A stretch of DNA of 60,953 bases from Lachnospiraceae bacterium (GTDB taxonomy: Bacteria; Bacillota; Clostridia; Lachnospirales; Lachnospiraceae): positions 1 to 60,953 of the forward strand of contig JAFQCM010000119.1 in the NCBI GenBank assembly GCA_017399445.1. The letters run 5' to 3'. The translations under genes were made by a program, and so were the position numbers. Position 1 is the stretch's first letter; each line of letters starts with the position of its first letter. This document shows positions 54,013 through 60,953 of this stretch, one piece after another. The notes below the pieces were generated by a model that worked only from the letters and a program-made list of their open reading frames with translations, made no database searches and had not been told where the DNA came from.

Positions 54013-55207
54013 ATGTTACAGGGAAAGACAGTAGTGCTTGGAGTAACAGGAAGTATTGCAGCTTATAAAATTGCCAATTTAGCCAGTATGTTGGTAAAAC
54101 TTCATGCAGATGTGCATGTTTTGATGACTGAGAATGCAACAAATTTTATTAATCCAATTACCTTTGAAACACTGACAAATCATAAGTGTCTAGTAGACAC
54201 CTTTGACCGGAATTTTAATTATAATGTAGAGCATGTTTCTCTGGCAAAGAAGGCAGATGTGTTATTAATTGCACCGGCCTCTGCCAATGTAATTGGAAAG
54301 CTGGCGAATGGTATTGCAGATGACATGCTCACAACTACAGCTTTGGCATGTAAATGTAAAAAAATCATTTCTCCTGCCATGAATACCAATATGTATGAAA
54401 ATCCTATTGTGCAGGATAATATAGTAAAGTTAAAAGGGTTTGGAATGGAAGTCATTGAACCGGATGTGGGATTTTTGGCATGCAGGGATACTGGGGCAGG
54501 AAAAATGCCTTCAGAAACTGTATTACTGGATTATATTTTGAAAGAAATTCATTATGAAAAAGACATGGTGGGCTTAAAAGTGCTGGTAACTGCAGGGGCT
54601 ACCAAAGAAGCCATTGACCCGGTACGTTTTATCTCTAATCATTCCACTGGAAAAATGGGTATTGCCATTGCAAGAAATGCCATGGAACGAGGAGCAGAAG
54701 TGACTTTAGTTGCGGGAAGCGTATCTGTACCTTTGCCTCCTTTTGTAAAAGTCATTCCAGTAGTCAGTGCCAAAGATATGTTTGAAGCAGTAAAGGCAGA
54801 ACAGGAAAAGCAGGATATTATTGTTAAGGTAGCAGCAGTAGCTGATTTTACTCCGGTAACTACAGCAGAAGAAAAGATAAAGAAACAGGGAGCTTCTACT
54901 ACACTGGATCTTACCAATACCACAGATATTTTAAAATATCTGGGAGAACATAGAAAAGAAAACCAGTTTTTGTGTGGATTTTCCATGGAAACAGAGAATA
55001 TGCTGGAAAATTCCAAGGGAAAACTGGAACGAAAAAAATATTGATATGATTGTGGCAAACAATTTAAAAACCAAGGGTGCAGGTTTTGGCACTGATACCA
55101 ACTGTGTTACCATGATTACGAAAAATCAGGTAAAAGAACTGGAACTGATGGATAAATCTAAGGTGGCAGAAGAAATATTAAGTTATATTTTAGAGCAAAG
55201 AGGATAA
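54013..55207 (+). pseudogene. coaBC: coaBC, frameshifted at an A7 tract
   Basis: The bifunctional PPC synthetase/decarboxylase converts phosphopantothenate to phosphopantetheine. The 5' part (54013-55044) encodes the flavoprotein CoaC domain (VTGSIAAYKI; VEHVSLAKKAD; SPAMNTNMY) and most of CoaB (VTAGATKEAIDPVRFISN; STGKMG). It then stops in KLERKKY. The rest of CoaB continues in another frame as NIDMIVANNLKTKGAGFG to 55207. Removing one A from the seven-A run at 55032-55038 restores KLERKNIDMIV exactly. Because the gene is essential and follows panD in a complete pathway operon, a sequencing error or slippage on the A tract is more likely than true loss. Confidence 0.85.
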
Positions 55208-55213
55208 TCATAT

Positions 55214-57013
55214 ATGAATTTACTGACAGCTTCAAAGATTACAAAAGCGTTTACTGATAAAGTGTTACTGGAACAAGTGGACTTTAGCGTGGATGAAAAG
55301 GAAAAAATAGGAATTATAGGAATTAATGGTACTGGAAAGTCCAGTCTCCTTAGAATTTTAGCAGGAGAAGAAGAAGTGGAAGAAGGAGAGATTATTACAG
55401 GAAATCATGTGGTAATCAACTACCTTCCGCAAAATCCTGAATTTCCAGAAGGAATTACCATATATGATTATGTGACACAAAGTAACAGCAGTGAAGAGAG
55501 TCACTGGGAAATTGAAGGAGAAAGTAAGCGGATTTTAAATATTTTAGGATTTGATACTTATGATACTCCCGTCTCTATTCTTTCCGGTGGGCAGAAAAAG
55601 AAAGTGGCGTTGGCAGCGGCATTGTTAAAGCCTTGCGATATTTTGATTTTAGACGAGCCAACCAACCATTTAAATAATGCTATGGTACTTTGGTTAGAAA
55701 GTTATTTAAAAACAAGACGTGGGGCATTGATTATGGTAACTCACGACCGATATTTTTTAGATAGGGTATGTAACAAAATTGTTGAAATTGATATGGGAAA
55801 ACTATACAGCTACCAGACCAACTTTGAAGGTTTTTTACAATTAAAATCTCAAAGAGAAGAAATGGAGCTGGCTACTTATAAGAAAAACCAAAACATATTA
55901 AGAAATGAACTGGAATGGATTATGCGAGGAGCAAAAGCTCGTTCCACCAAGCAGAAAGCAAGAATTGAACGGTTTGAAGAATTAAAGGACATGAAGGCAC
56001 CAGAGCAGAAGGAAAGTGTAGAATTAAATTCTCTATCTTCCAGATTAGGGAAGAAAACAGTAGAATTAAAAGGGATTTCCAAAGGCTATGATGGAAGAAA
56101 GTTAATCAAAGATTTTTCTTATATTTTTCTTAGAAGTGACCGTATCGGAATTGTAGGAGATAATGGTTGTGGAAAGAGTACATTAATGAAAATTCTGGTA
56201 GGGGAAGTAGAACCTGACAGTGGTACCGTAGAAATTGGACCTACCGTAAAAATTGGCTATTTTTCTCAGGAAAATGAAAAGCGGGATCTTAATATGCGAG
56301 TAATTGACTATATTAAGGAAACAGCGGAGTTTGTAAGGACAGAAGATGGACTGGTGTCTGCTTCTAAAATGTTAGAACGTTTTTTATTTAACAGTACCTT
56401 ACAGTATTCTAAGATAGAAAAGCTTTCCGGTGGGGAAAAGAGAAGACTTTATTTGTTAAAAGTGTTGATGGAAGCACCTAATGTGCTCATATTAGATGAA
56501 CCTACCAACGATTTGGATATTCAGACTTTGGCAATTTTAGAAGATTATCTGGATAAATTTGATGGAATTGTAATTACCGTATCCCACGACCGTTATTTTC
56601 TGGATAAGGTAGTAGACCGAATTTTTGCTTTCGAACAGGGTGTACTTACCCAGTATGAAGGTGGTTATAGTGATTATCTGGAAAAGGCAGGAAATCCTTA
56701 TGTGGAGGTGGCAGTGAAAAAGTCTTCGGAGGCTGCCATTGCTTATAAGGAGCGTCCAAGGGAGAAGAAATTAAAGTTTACTTATGCAGAAGAAAAAGAA
56801 TATGAAACCATTGAAGAAGATATTGAAAAACTGGAAGAAAAGGTAGAGGAGCTGGATAGGGAAATTTTAAAGGCAGCTACGGATTTCGTGAAGCTGAATG
56901 AGCTTTCTAAGGAAAAAGAAGTTGCGGAGCAGACGTTAGAAGAAAAGATGGAACGGTATGTGTATCTTTCGGAGCTGGCGGAGAAAATTGAGCTTGAGAA
57001 GCAGAAGAAGTAA
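55214..57013 (+). CDS. ABC-F family ATPase (Uup-like)
   Basis: This 599-residue protein has two fused ATPase modules and no membrane segment. First: GINGTGKSS (about 36-44), LSGGQKKK, LILDEPTNHL. Second: GDNGCGKST (about 314-322), LSGGEKRR, LILDEPTNDLD. An inter-domain linker rich in basic residues (MRGAKARSTKQKARIERFE) and a C-terminal coiled coil (EEDIEKLEEKVEELDREIL) put it in the Uup branch. ABC-F proteins act on the ribosome or DNA, not in transport; there is no specific evidence for antibiotic resistance. It starts 6 bp after coaBC. Confidence 0.92.
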   Translation: MNLLTASKITKAFTDKVLLEQVDFSVDEKEKIGIIGINGTGKSSLLRILAGEEEVEEGEIITGNHVVINYLPQNPEFPEGITIYDYVTQSNSSEESHWEIEGESKRILNILGFDTYDTPVSILSGGQKKKVALAAALLKPCDILILDEPTNHLNNAMVLWLESYLKTRRGALIMVTHDRYFLDRVCNKIVEIDMGKLYSYQTNFEGFLQLKSQREEMELATYKKNQNILRNELEWIMRGAKARSTKQKARIERFEELKDMKAPEQKESVELNSLSSRLGKKTVELKGISKGYDGRKLIKDFSYIFLRSDRIGIVGDNGCGKSTLMKILVGEVEPDSGTVEIGPTVKIGYFSQENEKRDLNMRVIDYIKETAEFVRTEDGLVSASKMLERFLFNSTLQYSKIEKLSGGEKRRLYLLKVLMEAPNVLILDEPTNDLDIQTLAILEDYLDKFDGIVITVSHDRYFLDKVVDRIFAFEQGVLTQYEGGYSDYLEKAGNPYVEVAVKKSSEAAIAYKERPREKKLKFTYAEEKEYETIEEDIEKLEEKVEELDREILKAATDFVKLNELSKEKEVAEQTLEEKMERYVYLSELAEKIELEKQKK

Positions 57014-57029
57014 AATTAATAGAGTTTTG

Positions 57030-57062
57030 AGGCATATGCAAAGAAGGGCATATGCCTTTTTT
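57030..57062 (+). terminator. terminator of the pan/ABC-F operon
   Basis: AGGCATATGC (57030-57039) pairs with GCATATGCCT (57048-57057) and is followed by a T run to 57062. Confidence 0.92.
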
Positions 57063-57134
57063 ACGCCAGTAGCGAGAAAAATCAAATGCTTGAATTATGG
57101 TTTGAGGAGGCAAAAGGAAGAAAAATCACTTGAT

Positions 57135-57180
57135 TTAGTAGCAAAACTATACTAATATGTAAGTATTAAATCACTACTAA
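57135..57180 (+). promoter_or_regulatory. candidate NrtR operator and -10 region
   Basis: TTAGTA-N9-TACTAA (57135-57155) is a 21-bp palindrome that contains a TATACT -10 (57148-57153). A further CTACTAA half-site lies at 57174-57180. NrtR-family repressors bind ~21-bp palindromes of this kind next to NAD-salvage genes. The downstream gene is nrtR itself, implying autoregulation of the operon. Confidence 0.6.
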
Positions 57181-57202
57181 CAAAAAACAGGAGAAAAAAC
57201 AT

Positions 57203-57871
57203 ATGGGAAAATATATACCAGAAAAAATTATGGTAGCAGTAGATTTTCTTCTTTTTACAATTGAAGAGGACCAGTTAAAAGTATTGATGGTCCCAAGAAA
57301 AGAAGAGCCATTTAAGGGCCAGTTAGCGCTTCCGGGTGTGGCGGTAAAGGAAAAAGAAACCCTGTCCCATGCGGCAAAAAGATGTCTGGCAGAAGAAACC
57401 GGAATTCAGGATTCTGTATATTTAGAACAGTTATATACCTGGGGAGATGACTGCAAACGAGATCCTCGAGGAAGAGTAATTTCGATATCTTATATGGCAC
57501 TGATTCCAAGGGAGAAAATTAAAGAAAAAATCGGAAAGCGTGTAACAGAAGTAAGCTTTTTGGAAGTGGGGCAGATGCTTTCAGAAGAAAAGGAAATTGC
57601 TTTTGACCACAAAGAAATTTTGAAATATGCAAGAGAGCGTATTCGCAATAAAACAGAGTACACTACTATAGCATTTCATTTTTTGCCAGAAGAATTTACC
57701 CTTCCAAGACTTCAAAAAATTTATGAAATTTTATTGGGGAAAGAATTATTTAAGGCGAATTTTCGAAAGAGCATTCAGGAATATGTAGTGGACACAGGAA
57801 AGATACAAAAGGATGGAGCACATCGTCCAAGTAAAATTTATAGAAGAAATGAAGATAGATTTTCAGAATAA
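57203..57871 (+). CDS. nrtR: Nudix-related transcriptional regulator NrtR
   Basis: This 222-residue protein has an N-terminal Nudix-like sensor domain (DFLLFTIEEDQLKVLMVPR) and a C-terminal winged-helix (FTLPRLQKIYEILLG; NFRKSIQEYV). The Nudix box is degenerate: the REL position reads RCL (KRCLAEETGI). That suggests ADP-ribose binding rather than hydrolysis. NrtR proteins repress NAD biosynthesis and salvage genes and are released by ADP-ribose-type metabolites. The next genes are pnuC and nadR, which fits. SD CAGGAG. Confidence 0.88.
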   Translation: MGKYIPEKIMVAVDFLLFTIEEDQLKVLMVPRKEEPFKGQLALPGVAVKEKETLSHAAKRCLAEETGIQDSVYLEQLYTWGDDCKRDPRGRVISISYMALIPREKIKEKIGKRVTEVSFLEVGQMLSEEKEIAFDHKEILKYARERIRNKTEYTTIAFHFLPEEFTLPRLQKIYEILLGKELFKANFRKSIQEYVVDTGKIQKDGAHRPSKIYRRNEDRFSE

Positions 57872-57932
57872 AATGGAAAAGAGGAAATGGTAAGGAAAAT
57901 TAGAATCAAAGAATCAGGAGGCGAGGAATATT

Positions 57933-58613
57933 ATGTGGAAAGAAGAATTAAAAGGTTGGAAAAAGTGGGAAGTTGTATGGCTAGTCATTTCCTGTCTGGC
58001 AATTATGGGATTGTCTGTTTACTGGAAGGATTCCGTTATGGGAATTATCTCAGCAACCACAGGAGTTGCTTGCGTAGTATGTACCGGTAAGGGAAAATTA
58101 AGTGCTTATGTATTTGGCATAGTAAATATCTTGCTTTATGCGATTATCTCATTTCAGGCAAAATATTATGGAGAAGTAATGTTAAATGTAATTTATTACA
58201 TCCCAATGCAGTTTTATGGTTTTTATGTATGGAAGAAAAATATGAACCAGGAAACTCATGAAGTAAAAAAGAGAAGAATGTCTAAAAAAAGTTTTTGGCT
58301 GTTGTTGGAAATTATTGCGATAGCAACATTAATCTATGGAACTTTTCTGAAATATATTGGAGGGAGTCTTTCTTATGTAGATGCCCTTAGTACGGTAGTG
58401 TCGGTAGTGGCAATGGCGATTTCCGTTAAGATGTATTTAGAACAGTGGATTCTTTGGCTTGTTGTGGATAGTGTAACTGTCATAATGTGGGCAGTAGCCT
58501 TTGCAAATGGTTCTGACAGTATTGCTACATTATTAATGTGGATTGTGTATTTAGGAAATGCGATAGTGATGTATATAAAATGGGCGAAAGAGGTGAAGGA
58601 AAATGAAGTATAA
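57933..58613 (+). CDS. pnuC: nicotinamide riboside transporter PnuC
   Basis: This 226-residue membrane protein has about seven TM segments. PnuC-type motifs are visible: WKDSVMGIISATTGVACVV, QFYGFYVWKK and the C-terminal WILWLVVDSVTVIMW. PnuC carries nicotinamide riboside by facilitated diffusion, trapped by phosphorylation by NadR, encoded by the next gene (11-bp overlap). SD AGGAGGCGAGG. Confidence 0.93.
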   Translation: MWKEELKGWKKWEVVWLVISCLAIMGLSVYWKDSVMGIISATTGVACVVCTGKGKLSAYVFGIVNILLYAIISFQAKYYGEVMLNVIYYIPMQFYGFYVWKKNMNQETHEVKKRRMSKKSFWLLLEIIAIATLIYGTFLKYIGGSLSYVDALSTVVSVVAMAISVKMYLEQWILWLVVDSVTVIMWAVAFANGSDSIATLLMWIVYLGNAIVMYIKWAKEVKENEV

Positions 58614-59625
58614 AGTAGGTATGTATGGGGGAAGTTTTGACCCATTGCATCTAGGTCATTTGCAGGTAATGATTCAGGGTGCCTGTGAATGTGAAGAATT
58701 GTATATTGTGTTAAGTTGTTCCGTAAGCAGAGATCATGTACCAAGAGAATACCGGTATCGTTGGATTCGAAACTCATTAAAGCATATACCGGGAATTCAA
58801 ATTATTTTTTTGGAAGATACTGCGGATAGTAAAGAGGAATACAATCAGGCTCACTACTGGGAAGAAGGAGCTTTTTTTGTAAAGCAGCAGATTGGGAAAA
58901 GGATAGATGTGGTGTATTGTGGAAGTGATTATAAAGGAGGTAATCGGTATGAAAGTTTATATCCCGAATCTGAAATTGTTTACATAGATAGAGAGAAAAT
59001 TCCTATTTCTTCTACAGAAATCAGGAGTAATCCATTTCAGTATTGGGAATATATTCCAAAGGTCGCAAAGCCTTATTATACGAAAAAGATTTTGCTGATT
59101 GGTGGCGAAAGCACAGGGAAATCTACATTAACACAAAATCTGGCATTAGCATTTAATACCAATTTTGTAGAAGAAATAGGAAGAGAAATCTGTGAACAGG
59201 CAGGCATGGAAGATACCATGGTGGCAGAAGATTTGCAAAAATGTCTGATTTATCAGAAGGCAGAAATGTGGAAACAAATAGAGCATAGCAATAAATTGTT
59301 ATTTGTGGATACGGATGCTTTAATTACTAAGTTTTTTATCCAGTTTTTGCTGGATAAGGGAGAGGAAAGAAGAAAATGCGAAGTTATGGCAGATGCTATT
59401 TCAGAAGTTAATGAATTTGACTTAATTTTCTTTTTGGAACCAACCGTAGCTTTTGTTCAGGATGGAACCAGAAATGAAAAGATTATGCAGGATAGAGAAA
59501 AATATAGTAATCAGATAAAGAAGCTTTTTGATGAGGCAGGATATGAATATATTTGTTTGGGAGGAGATTATAAAGAACGATTTTTGAAAGCGAAGGAAAT
59601 TGTGAAAGAGAAGTTTGGTGTATAG
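58603..59625 (+). CDS. nadR: bifunctional NMN adenylyltransferase/ribosylnicotinamide kinase NadR
   Basis: This 340-residue protein has an N-terminal NMN adenylyltransferase domain, GMYGGSFDPLHLGHLQ (about residues 6-21) with ISSTEIR, followed by a C-terminal kinase domain with P-loop GGESTGKST (about 167-175). It lacks the N-terminal helix-turn-helix of enterobacterial NadR, so it is an enzyme only. Together with PnuC it converts external nicotinamide riboside to NAD. It overlaps pnuC by 11 bp. Confidence 0.93.
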   Translation: MKYKVGMYGGSFDPLHLGHLQVMIQGACECEELYIVLSCSVSRDHVPREYRYRWIRNSLKHIPGIQIIFLEDTADSKEEYNQAHYWEEGAFFVKQQIGKRIDVVYCGSDYKGGNRYESLYPESEIVYIDREKIPISSTEIRSNPFQYWEYIPKVAKPYYTKKILLIGGESTGKSTLTQNLALAFNTNFVEEIGREICEQAGMEDTMVAEDLQKCLIYQKAEMWKQIEHSNKLLFVDTDALITKFFIQFLLDKGEERRKCEVMADAISEVNEFDLIFFLEPTVAFVQDGTRNEKIMQDREKYSNQIKKLFDEAGYEYICLGGDYKERFLKAKEIVKEKFGV

Positions 59626-59644
59626 GAAAGAGAGGAAGAGTAAA

Positions 59645-59908
59645 ATGAAATATAATAGAGAAATGATAATAAAAAAATATAACAGTAAGGAAAATATTGA
59701 AAATCCAACTATATGGAAAGGTGAAAATTTATTAGGATTTGCACTAATGGAAGTGCGGGATATGTTGGCATAGCGTTTTCGAAATTCTATACCAGAAGGA
59801 GAACAGCTAGAACAAAAGAAAGGGGAAGATTACCCGGAATTACCTAAAAATTCAGGCAATATGAAAATGGAAGTTACTTTGCAAGTGAAATTTACAAATA
59901 AATCATGA
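59645..59908 (+). pseudogene. small reading frame interrupted by an amber codon
   Basis: From an ATG at 59645, with GAGGAAGAG upstream, an 87-codon frame runs to TGA at 59906-59908 but has one in-frame TAG at codon 43 (59771-59773). The first part reads NPTIWKGENLLGFALMEVRDMLA. The second continues without other stops (IPEGEQLEQKKGEDYPELP; NMKMEVTLQVKFTNK). Either the gene has recently decayed or only the first 42 codons are used. The family is not recognised. It is placed between nadR and the rpsB promoter. Confidence 0.4.
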
Positions 59909-59916
59909 CAATTGTG

Positions 59917-60057
59917 TTGCATTTAAAAAAAAACTATGATATAATGCTTGAGGCAAAAAAACACATGTGTGGATTTCAGACTGGTGCTTGATACTTTCAG
60001 GTTGTCTGTTGGTAATCGGAAGCACATGAACGAAAACAACCAAATGGAGGAAAGAAA
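59917..60057 (+). promoter_or_regulatory. rpsB promoter and structured leader
   Basis: TTGCAT (59917-59922), 17-bp spacer, TATAAT (59940-59945). The ~105-nt leader contains a palindrome ACACATGTGT (near 59962-59971) and a possible GTGCTT/AAGCAC stem (near 59983 and 60020). It may be an S2-responsive leader, but no known motif could be confirmed by eye. SD GGAGGAAAG precedes rpsB. Confidence 0.6.
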
Positions 60058-60795
60058 ATGAGCGTTATTTCAATGAAACAGTTACTTGAAGCAGGTGTAC
60101 ACTTTGGACATCAGACAAGAAGATGGAACCCTAAGATGGCAGAATACATCTACACAGAAAGAAATGGTATCTACATCATCGATTTACAGAAATCCGTAGG
60201 AAAAGTAGATGAAGCTTACAAAGCAATTTCTGATGTAGTAGCTGAAGGTGGTACAATCCTTTTTGTTGGTACAAAGAAACAGGCACAGGATGCTATTAAG
60301 ACAGAAGCAGAACGTTGTGGAATGTACTACGTTAACGAAAGATGGTTAGGTGGTATGTTAACAAACTTCAAGACAATTCAGCAGGGATGTGCAAAATTAA
60401 AAGAAATCGAAGCAATGATGGAAGATGGAACAGCTGATGTTCTTCCAAAGAAAGAAGTTATCGAATTAAAGAAAGAACTTGATAAACTTGAAAAGAATCT
60501 TGGTGGTATCAAGAACATGAAGAAACTTCCAGATGCTATCTTTGTAGTAGATCCAAAAAAAGAAAGAATCTGTATTCAGGAAGCACATACATTAGGTATC
60601 CCATTAATTGGTATTGCAGATACAAACTGTGATCCAGAAGAATTAGATTATGTAATCCCAGGTAATGATGATGCAATTCGTGCAGTAAAACTTATTGTTT
60701 CTAAGATGGCAGATGCTGTTATCGAAGCAAACCAGGGAGAACAGTTCGTTGCAGAAGCTGAAGGCGAAGCAGTTGAAGAAGCAGTAGCAGAATAA
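60058..60795 (+). CDS. rpsB: 30S ribosomal protein S2
   Basis: This 245-residue S2 protein has the N-terminal signature [19 protein letters not shown] (residues 9-27) and the second signature [14 protein letters not shown] (about 160-173). It ends in an acidic tail. It is followed 30 bp later by tsf, the universal rpsB-tsf order. Confidence 0.98.
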   Translation: MSVISMKQLLEAGVHFGHQTRRWNPKMAEYIYTERNGIYIIDLQKSVGKVDEAYKAISDVVAEGGTILFVGTKKQAQDAIKTEAERCGMYYVNERWLGGMLTNFKTIQQGCAKLKEIEAMMEDGTADVLPKKEVIELKKELDKLEKNLGGIKNMKKLPDAIFVVDPKKERICIQEAHTLGIPLIGIADTNCDPEELDYVIPGNDDAIRAVKLIVSKMADAVIEANQGEQFVAEAEGEAVEEAVAE

Positions 60796-60825
60796 ATTAC
60801 ATTTGCATAAACGGAGGAATATAAA

Positions 60826-60953
60826 ATGGCTATCACAGCAGCAATGGTAAAAGAATTAAGAGAAATGACCGGTGCAGGTATGATGGATTGTAAGAAAGCT
60901 TTAAATGCCACAGAAGGTGACATAGAAAAAGCAGTTGAATTCTTACGTGAAAA
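60826..60953 (+). CDS. tsf: elongation factor Ts, 5' end only
   Basis: The frame opens at ATG 60826 with SD GGAGG and runs off the window. The first 42 residues show the EF-Ts N-terminal UBA domain, [19 protein letters not shown], which binds EF-Tu. EF-Ts is the guanine nucleotide exchange factor for EF-Tu. Confidence 0.96.
   Translation, partial: MAITAAMVKELREMTGAGMMDCKKALNATEGDIEKAVEFLRE

Noticed and set aside
55028..55044. Programmed -1 ribosomal frameshift in coaBC
   Set aside because: A -1 shift on A7 leads to a frame that stops at once; restoring the frame needs loss of one A (+1), so classical -1 slippage does not fit.
54974..55207. Independent small gene after coaBC
   Set aside because: Its residues from NIDMIVANNL on are plainly the C-terminus of CoaB; it is the shifted part of one gene.
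59771..59773. TAG as a pyrrolysine codon
   Set aside because: No Pyl biosynthesis or methylamine genes are seen and the protein is not a known Pyl protein; a nonsense mutation is simpler.

Overview
The window looks like a chromosome segment from a low-GC, Gram-positive Clostridia, most likely family Lachnospiraceae. The reasons are the AT-rich coding sequence, strong AGGAGG-type ribosome binding sites, TTGACA/TATAAT promoters with 17-bp spacers, a long-form PRPP synthetase, a fabK-type fatty acid cluster with a fused accDA gene, a SpoIIM-like gene beside xerD, and chemoreceptors, one of them behind a flagellar sigma-28-type promoter. Genus cannot be fixed from the sequence alone. Most of the window is core housekeeping DNA. 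No rRNA, tRNA, CRISPR array or prophage was seen.

Layout. 1-3045: end of a coiled-coil protein, a hemolysin III/PAQR membrane protein, a 179-nt rod-like inverted repeat between convergent genes, and prs. 3046-8061: der, plsY, gpsA, then a MoxR ATPase and its VWA partner. 8068-8609: a decayed IS1182-type insertion sequence. 8756-21295: an accessory cluster. It has a PP-loop ATPase, an amino-acid-type adenylation enzyme, an NRPS-type formyltransferase, a second carboxylate ligase, a three-gene ABC importer, a carrier protein, an MBOAT acyltransferase and an SGNH/DltD-like protein, followed by an OmpR/VanS-type two-component system. 21347-22349: two small accessory proteins. 22404-31725: acpP-fabK-fabD-fabG-fabF-accB-fabZ-accC-accDA plus a nitronate monooxygenase-like gene. 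31823-35767: a sirtuin-like protein lacking catalytic residues, and a solute-binding lipoprotein paired with a chemoreceptor. 36033-39341: recA, recX, rny. 39652-47592: a second chemoreceptor, an aminotransferase, nudix-spoIIM-xerD, DAHP synthase and a small hypothetical protein. 47614-50688: trkA-trkH and a small protein. 50977-57013: panG-panB-panC-panD-coaBC (coaBC frameshifted) and an ABC-F ATPase. 57203-59625: nrtR-pnuC-nadR for NAD salvage. 59645-60953: an amber-interrupted small reading frame, then rpsB and the start of tsf.

The most novel candidate is 8756-19126. It has the parts list of a dlt-like surface-acylation machine: adenylating enzyme, carrier protein, MBOAT and SGNH protein. 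To these it adds an amino-group formyltransferase, a second ligase that lacks the amino-acid-binding aspartate, and its own substrate importer. I infer that an acyl group, possibly an imported acid or an N-formylated amino acid, is activated, loaded on the carrier and transferred to a cell-surface polymer. Both gene blocks are preceded by tandem repeats of a (A/T)TCA(C/T)ATTT motif at exactly 11-bp spacing. That is the geometry bound by OmpR-family regulators, and such a regulator is encoded at the end of the cluster.

Two ~163-bp hairpin elements (41945-42106 and 50685-50848) are copies of one repeat family. Other regulation visible in the sequence includes a LexA box at recA, a double inverted repeat over the fab promoter and a candidate NrtR operator.
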